Assembly (NCBI GenBank): GCA_020249505.1
Contig: JADCFN010000028.1
Span: 186,001 to 250,000, forward strand
Direction of reading: 5' to 3'
Source of the DNA: Roseomonas sp.
Lineage (GTDB): Bacteria > Pseudomonadota > Alphaproteobacteria > Acetobacterales > Acetobacteraceae
DNA: 64,000 bases
Shown here: piece by piece, positions 51,745 through 60,708 of the stretch
How positions within the stretch are numbered: the stretch's first letter is position 1
How the letters are laid out: the number at the start of each line of letters is the position of its first letter
Made by a program: the position numbers and the translations under genes
The notes under the pieces: model-generated
What the model saw: only the letters and a program-made list of their open reading frames with translations
Told to the model about the DNA's origin: nothing
Database searches by the model: none

Positions 51745-52713
51745 TCAGCCAAGCTTCAGCCCAAGTTCCTGCACGGTTTTCCGCTCATCCTCATAATGCG
51801 CTGCCGCCGCCACGGCGTAATCGGCGCTGTTCAAATAGCGCACCGGCATATCGAAACGCGCAATCACCGCCAGATGCGCGGGGTCAAATAGCGCTTCCTT
51901 GAAGGCGTCATGCAGCACGCGCACCACGCCCGGGTCCATGCCGCGCGGGCCGCCGACGCCATAGGTGCTTTCGCCCAATACGTCATAACCAACTTCGCGC
52001 AGCGTAGGCACATCAGGAAACCGTGTGGCCCTTTCGCTCATCCACACGGCCAGGGGACGCACACGCCCTTCCAAGGCCATATCAGCCCACGCGCTGGTCT
52101 CCGCCGAGAAATGAATATCGCCGGCCAATAGCGCTTGCAGATTGGGCGCGGCACCGCGGAAGGGCACCGTTACCCAATCAATGCCAGCAAGCCGTGCAAG
52201 GCGCGTCATTTGGATATCAGTCGTATTGGCGCCTGGCGTGCCGTAATTGAACTTGCCCGGATTGGCGCGCGCATCCGCCAGCAATTCCAACATGGTTCGC
52301 CAGGGTGCATCGCGGCGCACCACCACGCCGCCCATATAGCCCACCAGGCGAATAACCCAGGTGAAATCCTGCATCGGGTCCCATTGCGGCCTTTCCTGCA
52401 TCAGCGGCATGCGGAAAGTACCATTGGACATTTGCGCCAGCGTATAGCCATCCGCCCGCGCCTCTCGCGCCAGGAATTGCGCGGCGAGTGACCCACCCGC
52501 GCCGGGCTTGTTTTCGACAATGATGGGCTGACCCAAGCGCCTCGCCGCCTGTTCACACAGGGCACGCATTTGCATGTCGGTGGCACCGCCCGGCGTCCAG
52601 GGCACCATCATGCGGATCGGCCTGTCCGGAAAACGCGCCTGCGCCAGCGCCGGTGTTGCCAGCGCCCCAGCCAAACCTGCCATCACGGTACGGCGACCCA
52701 GCGGCATGTCCAT
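51745..52713 (-). CDS. Bug/TctC-family solute-binding protein
   Basis: 322 residues from the ATG at 52713, which follows GGGAGGGAAG; 34 open codons upstream are not used. Signal peptide ends around ALAQA. Family blocks are FPDRPIRMMVPWTPGGATDMQMRA, QPIIVENKPGAGGSLAAQFLA, NYGTPGANTTDIQMTRLARLAG and TVPFRGAAPNLQALLAGDIH. Sixth TctC paralogue in the window. Ligand unknown. Confidence 0.9.
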   Translation of the reverse strand: MDMPLGRRTVMAGLAGALATPALAQARFPDRPIRMMVPWTPGGATDMQMRALCEQAARRLGQPIIVENKPGAGGSLAAQFLAREARADGYTLAQMSNGTFRMPLMQERPQWDPMQDFTWVIRLVGYMGGVVVRRDAPWRTMLELLADARANPGKFNYGTPGANTTDIQMTRLARLAGIDWVTVPFRGAAPNLQALLAGDIHFSAETSAWADMALEGRVRPLAVWMSERATRFPDVPTLREVGYDVLGESTYGVGGPRGMDPGVVRVLHDAFKEALFDPAHLAVIARFDMPVRYLNSADYAVAAAAHYEDERKTVQELGLKLG

Positions 52714-52852
52714 ACTTCCCTCCCGCTTCTTTTCCGGAAGGCTAAACGAAACGTGGTCAGGAAAGCGAGAGATTTTTGTAAAGCAAAGGACAGCCTTACC
52801 GCCGCATAGGGGCACAACAGGGACGTGATGAAGCGGCGTGGGCGATGCCCCA

Positions 52853-52912
52853 TCAGCCCATTTGCTGAATGGTCGGGGGCAACCAGCGCTCTTCAGGCGC
52901 CTGATTATCGCC
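52853..52912 (-). pseudogene. Remnant of a Tim44-domain gene 3' end
   Basis: On the minus strand this stretch can be read PEERWLPPTIQQMG-stop, closely matching the last residues PEERWLLSAIQQTT of the intact Tim44 gene at 55464. Only about 12 codons are related, and no upstream Tim44 sequence is present; the amino-acid binding protein gene begins to overlap it. It is one half of the direct repeat described in the repeat entries. Confidence 0.5.
52863..52897. repeat. Direct repeat, left copy
   Basis: 35 bases matching 55474-55508 at 31 positions, same orientation. Begins tgctgaatgg and ends tcagg. The four differences are at codon positions that change Leu-Ser-Ala to Pro-Pro-Thr plus one silent change. 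Confidence 0.75.
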
Positions 52913-53786
52913 GCGCGTTTCGCAAAAGCGCCTCGATAGACATGGCCTGTGCAAGATATTGTTCGTTCAGTTCAATGTATAAATTGACCGCTTGCAGAAG
53001 ATTGGTGCAGGGGTTGCAAACATAAACAACCTTCATGTCGATCCTATCCGTGAAAACCGCCGTGCCGAAGCGGACGCCCATATCCGGATTGCTTTCAATA
53101 ACGCGCCTGACTTCAAATTCATCACGATACAGCACATCAATCCTGTGATCCCTTAGGGCTTGAATGCCCGCTTCCCATGACTGGACTTCGACGATAGTCG
53201 CCGCGGGAAAGTATCGTCTGGCGAATTCCACATATGATGAGGCATGGATGGCGCCAAGACGACCCGTAAAGTTACGGAAGGCATCTTCCGGGCTTCGCCC
53301 ATTGGCAAGCCGCGCCAAGGCCGCCCGATTGTAAACCATGGCGTGACGGAGCCTGACATAAGGTTCAGAAAAACGGACAAAGGGCGCGCGATCAAAACTG
53401 GCGGACATACGGTTGATGCCAATATCGGCTTCAAGATCAGCAACTGTCTTGGCGAGTGAATTGAAGGTATTGCCGCCATCAACAAAGACAAGATTGACGC
53501 CAATCGCGCTAGCGATTCCCTTGGCAATGTCTATCTCGGGACCTTCGAAATCTCCTGACGGTAATCTCACACGAAAACCCGGTATATCGAAATTGGGAAT
53601 GGCAACACGCAGGCTTCCCGCAGCAAGGATATCCCTGAGATCACGCGATTGGCTGCCAGCCCTCAGGTCTTGCGAATGCACCGGCGCATTGACCAAACCA
53701 CTCAGCGCCAGCACCAGAACAGCCATACGTTGGAAATACCAAAATCGGCTAGTCCAGCCGGATTTCAGAAAACTTGCTATTCGCAT
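52905..53786 (-). CDS. Amino-acid-type (SBP_bac_3) periplasmic binding protein
   Basis: 293 residues from ATG 53786, preceded by GGGGGGAAAGGG. A signal peptide with a hydrophobic core (MAVLVLALSGLVNAPVHSQ) precedes a family 3 domain: RDILAAGSLRVAIPNFDIPGF, DFEGPEIDIAKGIASAIGVNLVFVDGG, DIGINRMSASFDRAPFVRFSEPYVRLRHAMVYNR. Base composition is visibly lower in GC than the flanks (one 60-base line counted 29 GC against 42 in the TRAP operon). Linked by 62 bases to the symporter upstream. No membrane ABC partner is nearby, so it may be a sensor or orphan. Confidence 0.82.
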   Translation of the reverse strand: MRIASFLKSGWTSRFWYFQRMAVLVLALSGLVNAPVHSQDLRAGSQSRDLRDILAAGSLRVAIPNFDIPGFRVRLPSGDFEGPEIDIAKGIASAIGVNLVFVDGGNTFNSLAKTVADLEADIGINRMSASFDRAPFVRFSEPYVRLRHAMVYNRAALARLANGRSPEDAFRNFTGRLGAIHASSYVEFARRYFPAATIVEVQSWEAGIQALRDHRIDVLYRDEFEVRRVIESNPDMGVRFGTAVFTDRIDMKVVYVCNPCTNLLQAVNLYIELNEQYLAQAMSIEALLRNARR

Positions 53787-53848
53787 AACCCTTTCCCCCC
53801 GATCACTTTCTGTATTTCCAAAAATGATAGTGACCCAGCCACATGCAT

Positions 53849-55153
53849 TCACTCTGCCGGAACAGCGGTTGGCTTTTTGCTGCCGGAACCTGCCAAGGCT
53901 GGAATTTGACAATTCAAAGCGACGTTGAGCATTGCCCGGATCATCGAAACGATTGGGTCAACAACGATCATCAAGGGCAGCGCGAGTTCATAGGACAGGC
54001 CGAAGGGACGGAGCACCGCCGCCAGTGGCACAAGCCCAGGAAGCCCGCTGATACCAATCGTGGCAAAAGACCCGATGAGCGCGAATACGGCCACAAGCAA
54101 CAATTCCACGAAACTGAAGCTGTATCCGGTCAAGCTCGCAATGAATAATGCCGCAACGATGAAATGCACGATATTGCCGAAACGGACTACGGCGAAGCTG
54201 ATCGGGATGAACAGCTCACATGGCGGCTTGGATGCGCGAAGTTCCTTGGTCATTGTCTCCAGCGCCGTTGGCGCACAGACAAGGGTATTTCGTGTCGCGG
54301 CAGCCAGGGCCAAAGGCTGCGTAAACACCGCAAGGACGTGCCGGGGGCTCACGCGAAGTACAACACCGATGACAAAGATTGGAATGGTAAGGAGCACGAT
54401 ACTCGTCAACAAAAAGGCAAAGGCAAAAGGGGCGAGAACCGCGAAGGCATCAGTACCCAGAAGCGCGATCTGCGGCGCAACCAGTGCAATAATGCCAATT
54501 GGCATGAACAGGTTGAACCACTCGAAAATCAGCAGGCAAACACTTTGAATATGCCGAAGCGCATTGAAGATGGACGTGCCGGACCGCCGCTCACTCCAAA
54601 CCATGGCCAGACCAAAAACGAACAGGAACACGATAACCTGAAGGCTATTGTTTGAAGCCAATGAAGCAAAGATATTGCTCGGTACAATGGCGATCAGCCC
54701 CGTTGCCTCCCGCCCCGAACTATCATTCGCAAGCTGGGCACTAAGCGCAAACTCAAGGTCAACATGGCCGCTGGCACCGCCGAAAATCGTCCCAATCCGT
54801 CGCGCGATTTCATGGTCTATGGGCGCGAAATGGAACAGCATGAACGGTACAAGCAGCGAAACCAGCATGACCAGCAAAGTCGTTGCCAGCAACCAGCCAA
54901 TCAATCGCCCCACGACGGGCCCGGCAACGCCGCTTGTTAAGGCCGAGCGCACCGCGAGCGGTATTGTCGCCATAAGGAAGGGCAAAACGCAAACCTGCAA
55001 GAGCGCAATAAAGACATCACCTACCGGCTTCAGGTATTCCACGAAAGGAAACTGCATGTACCCAAGCCAGACACCAATGATGACCGCCACGATCGTGACT
55101 GAGGGGCGATTAAGTTTTTTCGAGAGGTCAATAAGCCGATCAGTATTTCCCAT
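53849..55153 (-). CDS. Dicarboxylate/amino acid:cation symporter (DAACS, GltP/DctA-like)
   Basis: 434 residues with eight or so hydrophobic segments and the re-entrant hairpin region characteristic of the glutamate/dicarboxylate symporters (NTLVCAPTALETMTKELRAS and the following GSFATIGISGLPGLVPLAAVLRPFG). It takes up C4-dicarboxylates or acidic amino acids with sodium or protons. The gene is AT-richer than its surroundings and shares a strand with the binding protein, suggesting a linked uptake/sensing pair. Its ATG at 55153 follows about 300 bases of non-coding DNA with two hairpins. Confidence 0.85.
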   Translation of the reverse strand: MGNTDRLIDLSKKLNRPSVTIVAVIIGVWLGYMQFPFVEYLKPVGDVFIALLQVCVLPFLMATIPLAVRSALTSGVAGPVVGRLIGWLLATTLLVMLVSLLVPFMLFHFAPIDHEIARRIGTIFGGASGHVDLEFALSAQLANDSSGREATGLIAIVPSNIFASLASNNSLQVIVFLFVFGLAMVWSERRSGTSIFNALRHIQSVCLLIFEWFNLFMPIGIIALVAPQIALLGTDAFAVLAPFAFAFLLTSIVLLTIPIFVIGVVLRVSPRHVLAVFTQPLALAAATRNTLVCAPTALETMTKELRASKPPCELFIPISFAVVRFGNIVHFIVAALFIASLTGYSFSFVELLLVAVFALIGSFATIGISGLPGLVPLAAVLRPFGLSYELALPLMIVVDPIVSMIRAMLNVALNCQIPALAGSGSKKPTAVPAE

Positions 55154-55463
55154 ATGAGCCTTCCGCGCCGCAGACTAACCCGGCTTATATTGAAATCATT
55201 GGAGTTTTCCCCGTGACTTTGGAAACTATTCGAAGGGCGATGGCCGGTCAACAAACGCCCTGACGGTGTGTCTTGCAGCTTGAGCAGCGACGGCGGATAG
55301 CGCGTGCCGGTCAGCCCCCAAAAAAGCGAGTATTTTTTGGTGCCCGAAACCTGATCCCCGCATCGCCCCACGCACGCAAAAAAATACCGTGATCAGCGGC
55401 AGCCGATCACGGTATGGCGCAACACCAAACCGGCATGGCCTGCACCATACCGGCAATGCAACC
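55154..55463. other. Non-coding interval upstream of the symporter gene
   Basis: About 310 bases. It holds an AT-only hairpin (ccaaaaaa 55318-55325 with ttttttgg 55334-55341), the strong terminator at 55379-55415 and AT-rich sequence near 55190 that may include the symporter promoter. No confident gene is seen. Confidence 0.6.
55379..55415 (-). terminator. Rho-independent terminator of the Tim44-domain gene
   Basis: ataccgtgatc (55384-55394) and gatcacggtat (55405-55415) make an 11-bp stem with a 10-base loop; on the minus strand it is followed by a run of six T (55384-55379). It lies 49 bases beyond the Tim44 gene stop. Confidence 0.85.
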
Positions 55464-56420
55464 TCAGGTAGTCTGCTGAATGGCCGAGAGCAACCAGCGC
55501 TCCTCAGGGCCGCTCCGCACAAAGGTCCAAAGCTCGGTCGAGGTTTGGCGCTCCGTCGTGCTGCCTTCCACTACCTTGCCGGTCGCTTCTTCAAAGGTCG
55601 CGTCCAGCAGGCTGAAGCGCAGGGCAACCGTCGCGTAATCCACGCCCTCCTCATGCCAGGCTTCGGAAAGATCACCGCTCTCCAGCTTTACCTCGCGGGT
55701 TTCATTACGCCAGCCACGCGCATCCAGATCGCGGTAGTCATTCGCGAAATAGCCAACCATTTCAGGCGTCGCGAATGCCCGCAGGCCCTTCAAGTCGCGG
55801 CGTGACCAGGCGGCATTCACCTCGGTCAGGGTTTGTTCAAACGCCTGATAATCCTGCGGCGTCAGTTGGACATCGCGCGCGGGGGCAGCATAGGCGCCGC
55901 CTGCGACCGGGGCAGCGGCACCGCCCATGGGCGCGGGTTCCATCTGGCGCGCATAACCGGAAGCACCGGCCATGGCAGGTGCGGCCTGGCGGCGGCGGAA
56001 CAGGCGGAAGGCCAGATAGATCAGGCCGCCAATCAGCGCCACTTGCAGCAGCATGCCAAGCATGGCGCCGAGCCCGCCGATACCACCCAGAAGCCCACCG
56101 CCAAAGAGCATGCCGACCAGGCCACCCATCAGCAAACCACCAGCCAGCGCGCCCATGAAGGAACGCTGCGGCTGCGCTTGCGGCGGCATGCCGGGACGCG
56201 CGGGCGCGCCGGCCTGTTGCGGGCCAGAAGGCTGCGTTGCCGTCCGTTCCATCGGGCGCGCCGTATTGGGCGCGGTCTGGGTCGGCGGTGGCGCGGAATA
56301 GGTCCGGCTGCCGCGACTGCCGGAAGATGAATTGCCACCCGGCTTGGCATCGGCCAGGACCGGCACCAGAACCATGGCAAGGGCCGCGAAAGCGGTCAGA
56401 AAATAGCTTGGTCGACGCAT
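55464..56420 (-). CDS. Tim44-domain membrane-anchored protein
   Basis: 318 residues from ATG 56420 (GGGGAGG upstream). A signal/membrane segment (TAFAALAMVLVPVLADA) precedes a Gly/Pro-rich stretch, then two close hydrophobic segments (about 110-155: GALAGGLLMGGLVGMLFGGGLLGGIGGLGAMLGMLL) and a C-terminal Tim44-like domain ending ERWLLSAIQQ. Bacterial Tim44-like proteins are found in alphaproteobacteria and have no firm function; a role related to envelope or protein insertion is inferred. The final codons are duplicated at 52863-52897. Confidence 0.8.
   Translation of the reverse strand: MRRPSYFLTAFAALAMVLVPVLADAKPGGNSSSGSRGSRTYSAPPPTQTAPNTARPMERTATQPSGPQQAGAPARPGMPPQAQPQRSFMGALAGGLLMGGLVGMLFGGGLLGGIGGLGAMLGMLLQVALIGGLIYLAFRLFRRRQAAPAMAGASGYARQMEPAPMGGAAAPVAGGAYAAPARDVQLTPQDYQAFEQTLTEVNAAWSRRDLKGLRAFATPEMVGYFANDYRDLDARGWRNETREVKLESGDLSEAWHEEGVDYATVALRFSLLDATFEEATGKVVEGSTTERQTSTELWTFVRSGPEERWLLSAIQQTT
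55474..55508. repeat. Direct repeat, right copy (3' end of the Tim44 gene)
   Basis: The 35 bases lie inside the last coding stretch of the Tim44 gene and match 52863-52897 with four differences. The AT-richer block 52898-55473 lies between the copies. Confidence 0.75.
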
Positions 56421-56603
56421 TGGAATCGGGACCTCCCCAACATGAACAGATCTTAATATAGGCATTTCCGCGCCAAAGCGAAGGGGTAAATCGCACTGCA
56501 AGAGATTGCGGCCTGGCCTTCGCTGGGCCACAAAGGAGGAAATCCTTCAACGCTCAGAATTTATACATCTCGCTAGTAGGTTTCTGTTAGAAATACCAGT
56601 CAG

Positions 56604-57833
56604 ATGCCCAGTCCCCGCCCTGCCCCCCCTGAGTTGCAGCTCAGCCAGACCTCGTTGCAGGACGCGGTGCGGCGCGCCTTGCGCGATGAGGCGGGGCGGG
56701 CGGCGGTCCGCGTTTCACCTGGCCCACGGCCAGAAGCGCAGCGCCTGGTTTTTGCGTTGTTGCGCGAAGCGGTTGATGTCAAAGGCGGGTCACTGGTTGA
56801 AATTGCCGCGGATGATTGGCTGCTGACGGAACTGCCAAGCTACGAAGCGGGCAAGCTGCAAGCCCTGCTCGGGCAAATCCTGGACGAGACAGCAGTACAA
56901 TTGCTGCCCCTTCCGGCATCCAAGGCCATGCTCATTGGCCTACTGAACTCAGCGCGCCTGCCTCAATTCCTGGAGGTGGCAGCGGCGGAACCAATCTCGC
57001 CCCTTGGCCTGGATGGGCGGCTGGATCGGATCAATCTGCCGCAAGTCTATCGGCGGCAAAGCATTGTTGGCATCACAGATGCCAAGCTGCCCAAATTGGT
57101 CTTTCAGCGCCTGGCCTTGGACCAAACTGTCCTGCGTCAACACCTTGGCCGTATGGCCGGGGATCGCGCTTTGCTGAGCCACGCGAAATCCCTGCTGCAA
57201 AAGCGGGTTCTTGAAGCGCTTGGCGATGAAGGTACCCGCAAATCCCTGATGGGCGGCGGGCCGATTGCCCCCCTGCTGCTTGATCTGCCGCCCGAACTGC
57301 TGCCACCCATGCCGGCTGACGCCGAAGAGGACCCGGAACCCGCAGCCAGCCCTGGGCTTTATGCCACGCTTTCCGTGGATGAGGCCCTTACCGTCAAGAA
57401 CCTTGCTGTACGCCGCAAGGCGCTTAGGCAGGGGGCCTGGGGTATCGCCGTTTCGGGGCTTTCCGCTTCGGCACTTGCCCTGGTGGATCCTGATGCCCTG
57501 CCAGCGGATTGGCTGGTCCTGGAGTGGTCGCCCGGGCTGGATGATACGCAAGTCCTGAAGGCATTGCGCCGCCTTGATGAGGCGCGCGTCATTCTAGATG
57601 GCTGCGATAGCGTGGCGGCGCTCTCCTGGGGGCTCAGCCAGGGTATTCATCTTTATGCTGGGCCATGGATTGAGGAGCTTATCACCGCAAGCCGGATGGA
57701 TCATTGCAGTGAAGCCGCGCGCTGCCTTCGCTCCGAATGTCGGGCGCGCGGGCTCGCGACCTCCCCCTCCGAAAGGCTTGGCTGCCACAAGCCTTTGCTG
57801 TTGGAAGGCGTGTTGCCAGAGGGGCAGGCATGA
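56604..57833 (+). CDS. Degenerate EAL-like protein, first of a tandem pair
   Basis: 409 residues. An in-frame TAG at 56577 limits the start to ATG 56604. The C-terminal third resembles an EAL phosphodiesterase fold (LRQGAWGIAVSGLSASALALVDPDALPADWLVLEWSP and RVILDGCDSVAALSWGLSQGIHLYAGPWIEE), but the EAL metal/catalytic residues are not recognisable. The N-terminal part aligns with the second gene of the pair (ALLREAV...GGSLVEIA...LPSYEAGKLQALLGQIL). A role in c-di-GMP sensing or as an inactive partner is inferred; no enzyme function is claimed. Confidence 0.7.
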   Translation: MPSPRPAPPELQLSQTSLQDAVRRALRDEAGRAAVRVSPGPRPEAQRLVFALLREAVDVKGGSLVEIAADDWLLTELPSYEAGKLQALLGQILDETAVQLLPLPASKAMLIGLLNSARLPQFLEVAAAEPISPLGLDGRLDRINLPQVYRRQSIVGITDAKLPKLVFQRLALDQTVLRQHLGRMAGDRALLSHAKSLLQKRVLEALGDEGTRKSLMGGGPIAPLLLDLPPELLPPMPADAEEDPEPAASPGLYATLSVDEALTVKNLAVRRKALRQGAWGIAVSGLSASALALVDPDALPADWLVLEWSPGLDDTQVLKALRRLDEARVILDGCDSVAALSWGLSQGIHLYAGPWIEELITASRMDHCSEAARCLRSECRARGLATSPSERLGCHKPLLLEGVLPEGQA

Positions 57834-59008
57834 GCGGCGCCGCCCCAAAATCTGTCGCCTTGCCGGCAGAAGCGCTGGGCGCGGTGGCCCTGTCCAACGC
57901 CATTCGTGACGCGGTCGCAATGGGGGAGGAGCGGCTGGTTCTGATGCTGCGCCTTTCAGCGCTACCGCGAGCCCGGCGCATTGGCAGCCGAGCAGATTTG
58001 CTGCGCGAAGCCTGGGAACCGCTGAACAGCACCGCCAGGGTCCGGGGTTTCAAATTGCCGGGGGGCGACCTGGTGGCCATTGGCTTGCCCAATGCAAGCG
58101 AAGCGCTGGAACATCAGCAGCGGATCCTTTTTTCCATGCTGGAGCCTGAGGAAGCGGAAAAGGCTGTGCATATGCTCCGCCTGCCGCAGCAGGCCGCGGC
58201 GGTGATGGCCGCTGTTGAAGACAGCCTTGGCATGGTGGCCGCCATGCAGGCCATGGCGCTTGAGGAACCTGAAGAACGCGCCGTGGATCCCGCTTCGCTT
58301 GCTTCGGCAGAGCGTGGCCTGATGACGGCTGATCTCAGCATTTTCTTTCGCCGTCAAAAAGTCTGCTGGCTGGAACCGGGCGGGCAAAACACCAAACTTT
58401 TTTGGGAAGATCGCCGGACCGAATTGGCGCAGATTTGCGAAAGGCTTTTGCCGGGCAGCGATATTTCTCTGACCCCCGCCTTCGCGCATCGGTTGTTGAA
58501 ATCCATCGACCGCCGGCAATTGAGCGACATCGCGCGGCCTGAGGAATTGCGCGATATGCGAGAACTCGCGCTGCCGCTTCGTGTGGAAAGCCTTTTCTCA
58601 ACCGAATTCCTGCGCCTTGATGCGATCATGCCGCAAAGCCAACGGCATAAGCTGATCATCGGGCTTGATGCGGAAGATGTGCTGGCCGATCCTCAACTGT
58701 TCCTGCTGGCGCGCAACTTCCTACAGGCGCGCGGCTATCGGCTGATGCTGGAAGCGGCCTCCCCCTTCGCGGCCACGGTGGTCTCGGGCCAGCGCGCCGG
58801 GTTCAATTTTTTGCGCCTGAAATGGTCTGAGGATTTCCCGGCCGCCGAAGGTGTCGCGACGGCGGAACTCCGCAAGAAACTCTCGCTGAATGCGGAACAG
58901 GTTGTGCTGGCCGGCGCGGATCGTCCCGCCGCTATTGCCTGGGGCTGGGAAGCGGGCATTCGCCTGTTTCAGGGCCGCCTGATCGAAAGCCAACGCCCAG
59001 CAAGCTGA
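57830..59008 (+). CDS. Degenerate EAL-like protein, second of a tandem pair
   Basis: 392 residues; the ATG at 57830 overlaps the stop of the previous gene (ATGA). It parallels the first protein segment by segment (RADLLREAWEPL, LPGGDLVAIGLPNAS, FFRRQK), and its C-terminus reads KLIIGLDAEDVLADPQLFLLARNFLQARGYRLMLEAASPF..FLRLKWSEDF..QVVLAGADRPAAIAWGWEAGIRLFQGRLIES, again EAL-shaped without EAL or DDFG-type motifs. Co-translation implies a heteromeric complex. Tandem duplication is the simplest origin. Confidence 0.7.
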   Translation: MSGAAPKSVALPAEALGAVALSNAIRDAVAMGEERLVLMLRLSALPRARRIGSRADLLREAWEPLNSTARVRGFKLPGGDLVAIGLPNASEALEHQQRILFSMLEPEEAEKAVHMLRLPQQAAAVMAAVEDSLGMVAAMQAMALEEPEERAVDPASLASAERGLMTADLSIFFRRQKVCWLEPGGQNTKLFWEDRRTELAQICERLLPGSDISLTPAFAHRLLKSIDRRQLSDIARPEELRDMRELALPLRVESLFSTEFLRLDAIMPQSQRHKLIIGLDAEDVLADPQLFLLARNFLQARGYRLMLEAASPFAATVVSGQRAGFNFLRLKWSEDFPAAEGVATAELRKKLSLNAEQVVLAGADRPAAIAWGWEAGIRLFQGRLIESQRPAS

Positions 59009-59053
59009 AGCCATGGCTTGGCGAAACGCCGCTTTGGGCCGATATGCCCCCCC

Positions 59054-59800
59054 ATGTTGATTCCCGCGATCCAGGCCGAGGGTCTGTCGAAAACCTACAA
59101 AACGGGAGAACCGCCCGCCGTGGTAGGCCTCGATTTCGTCCAACCCGCCGGTAGCACCTGGGCGCTGCTGGGCGGCAATGGTGCCGGCAAATCCACCACC
59201 ATTGCCATGCTGCTCGGCCTTTTGGTGCCAAGCGCGGGACGGGTTGTGGTGCTGGGCCATGATATGGCGCGGGACCGCTTTGCTGCCTTGGCGCGGATGA
59301 ATTTTTCCTCGCCTTATGTCGCGCTGCCGCATCGGCTGACGGTTGCCGAAAACCTTGGCGTTTATGCGCATCTCTATAATGTGCCGCATGCGCAGGATCG
59401 CATCGCGGAATTGGCGGAGCGCCTGCAATTGACCGCGTTTCTGGACCGGCCCGCGGGGCAGCTTTCGGCGGGGCAGAAAACCCGCGTCGCGATTGCGAAA
59501 TCGCTCATCAATCGCCCGGAATTGCTGCTGCTGGATGAACCGACCGCAAGCCTTGACCCCGATACGGGCGATTGGGTCCGCAGCCTGTTGGAAGCCTATC
59601 GCGCGGAATCCGGTGCCGCCATTCTGCTCGCGAGCCACAACATGGCTGAGGTCGAACGGCTTGCCGATCACGTCCTGATGCTCAAGGGCGGGCGTATTGT
59701 GGACCAAGGCAGCCCCAATGACCTGATCGCGCGCTATGGCCGCGATGATCTGGAACAGGTTTTTCTGGATATCGCCCGCGGCCAGGGGCACGCGGCATGA
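59054..59800 (+). CDS. ABC-2-type exporter ATPase
   Basis: 248 residues from ATG 59054 (a TTG at 59018 is an alternative). Walker A GGNGAGKST, signature LSAGQKTRVAIAKS, Walker B LLLDEPTASLDP, D-loop and switch His (ASHNMAE) are present. It drives the permease encoded next, whose start overlaps its stop by four bases. The closest annotated relatives are ABC-2 exporters of drugs, polysaccharides or Nod factors; substrate unknown. Confidence 0.9.
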   Translation: MLIPAIQAEGLSKTYKTGEPPAVVGLDFVQPAGSTWALLGGNGAGKSTTIAMLLGLLVPSAGRVVVLGHDMARDRFAALARMNFSSPYVALPHRLTVAENLGVYAHLYNVPHAQDRIAELAERLQLTAFLDRPAGQLSAGQKTRVAIAKSLINRPELLLLDEPTASLDPDTGDWVRSLLEAYRAESGAAILLASHNMAEVERLADHVLMLKGGRIVDQGSPNDLIARYGRDDLEQVFLDIARGQGHAA

Positions 59801-60597
59801 ACGGCGCGGCGCGGCGCATTTGGGGGCTGATGTATCGGCATTTGGCGCTGTATCGGCGTTCCTGGCCGCGGGTGCTCGAACTTATGTATTGGCCCGTCTT
59901 GCAAATGCTGGTCTGGGGTTTTGTGACCGCTTGGCTTGCTGGCGTGCAGAACAATACCGCAAGTGTCACCGCCGGCGTGCTGCTCGGCGGCGTGCTGCTG
60001 TGGGAGGTAACGCTGCGCAGCCAAATGGGCTTCGCCATTTCCTTCCTGGAGGAAATCTGGTCACGCAATCTGGGCCATATCTTCGTGGCACCGCTGCGCC
60101 CGCATGAATTGGTGGCGGGCCTGGTTGCCATGAGCATGCTCCGCACCGCGATCGGCGTGGGACCGGCCATTCTGCTGGCTTTCCTGCTTTACGGCTTTGG
60201 CATCTGGACCCTGGGGCCGGTGCTGGTGCTCTATTTCGCGGCGTTGATGGCGATGGGCTGGGCGGTGGCGCTTGGCGTGACGGCCCTTATCCTTCGCCAT
60301 GGCGCGGGGGCCGAGGCTTTGGCCTGGGGCGTGCTGTTCGGCTTGGCGCCCTTCTCAGCGGTGTTTTATCCGGTTTCGGTGCTGCCGGGCTGGTTGCAGC
60401 CGATCTCACTCGCCATTCCGGCGACGCATGTTTTTGAAGGCATGCGCGCTGCCCTATTGGATGGGCAGCTTGCCTGGGATCATCTGGCCTATGCTTTCGC
60501 GCTTGATCTGATCTGGCTTGGTCTGGCCGCCTGGCTTTTCATGGCGCAATTCCAGGCCGCGCGTGTGCGGGGCGCCTTGATGAATATCGGCGAATAA
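59797..60597 (+). CDS. ABC-2-type exporter permease
   Basis: 266 residues with six hydrophobic segments of the ABC-2 membrane fold (LELMYWPVLQMLVWGFVTAWLAG in the first, ILLAFLLYGFGIWTLGPVLVLYFAALMAMGWAVALGV in the middle). The motif MRAALLDG and VLPGWLQPISLAIPATHVFEGMR match the family tail. It forms the channel with the ATPase. ATGA overlap couples them. Confidence 0.88.
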   Translation: MNGAARRIWGLMYRHLALYRRSWPRVLELMYWPVLQMLVWGFVTAWLAGVQNNTASVTAGVLLGGVLLWEVTLRSQMGFAISFLEEIWSRNLGHIFVAPLRPHELVAGLVAMSMLRTAIGVGPAILLAFLLYGFGIWTLGPVLVLYFAALMAMGWAVALGVTALILRHGAGAEALAWGVLFGLAPFSAVFYPVSVLPGWLQPISLAIPATHVFEGMRAALLDGQLAWDHLAYAFALDLIWLGLAAWLFMAQFQAARVRGALMNIGE

Positions 60598-60708
60598 ATC
60601 AGGCCGCCTCTTTCATCTTGCGCGCTTTTCCGGCAAGATTCCCCTTTCCGGTCCTTGGTGGGGCGATGGTCGCCTGCACCCGGGCCGGTTGTGCTGGAGA
60701 CTGGAAAC

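Noticed and set aside
58721-59791. 356-codon open frame on the minus strand opposite the second EAL-like gene and the ABC ATPase
   Set aside because: The ATPase motifs are on the plus strand; the minus frame has only shadow composition.
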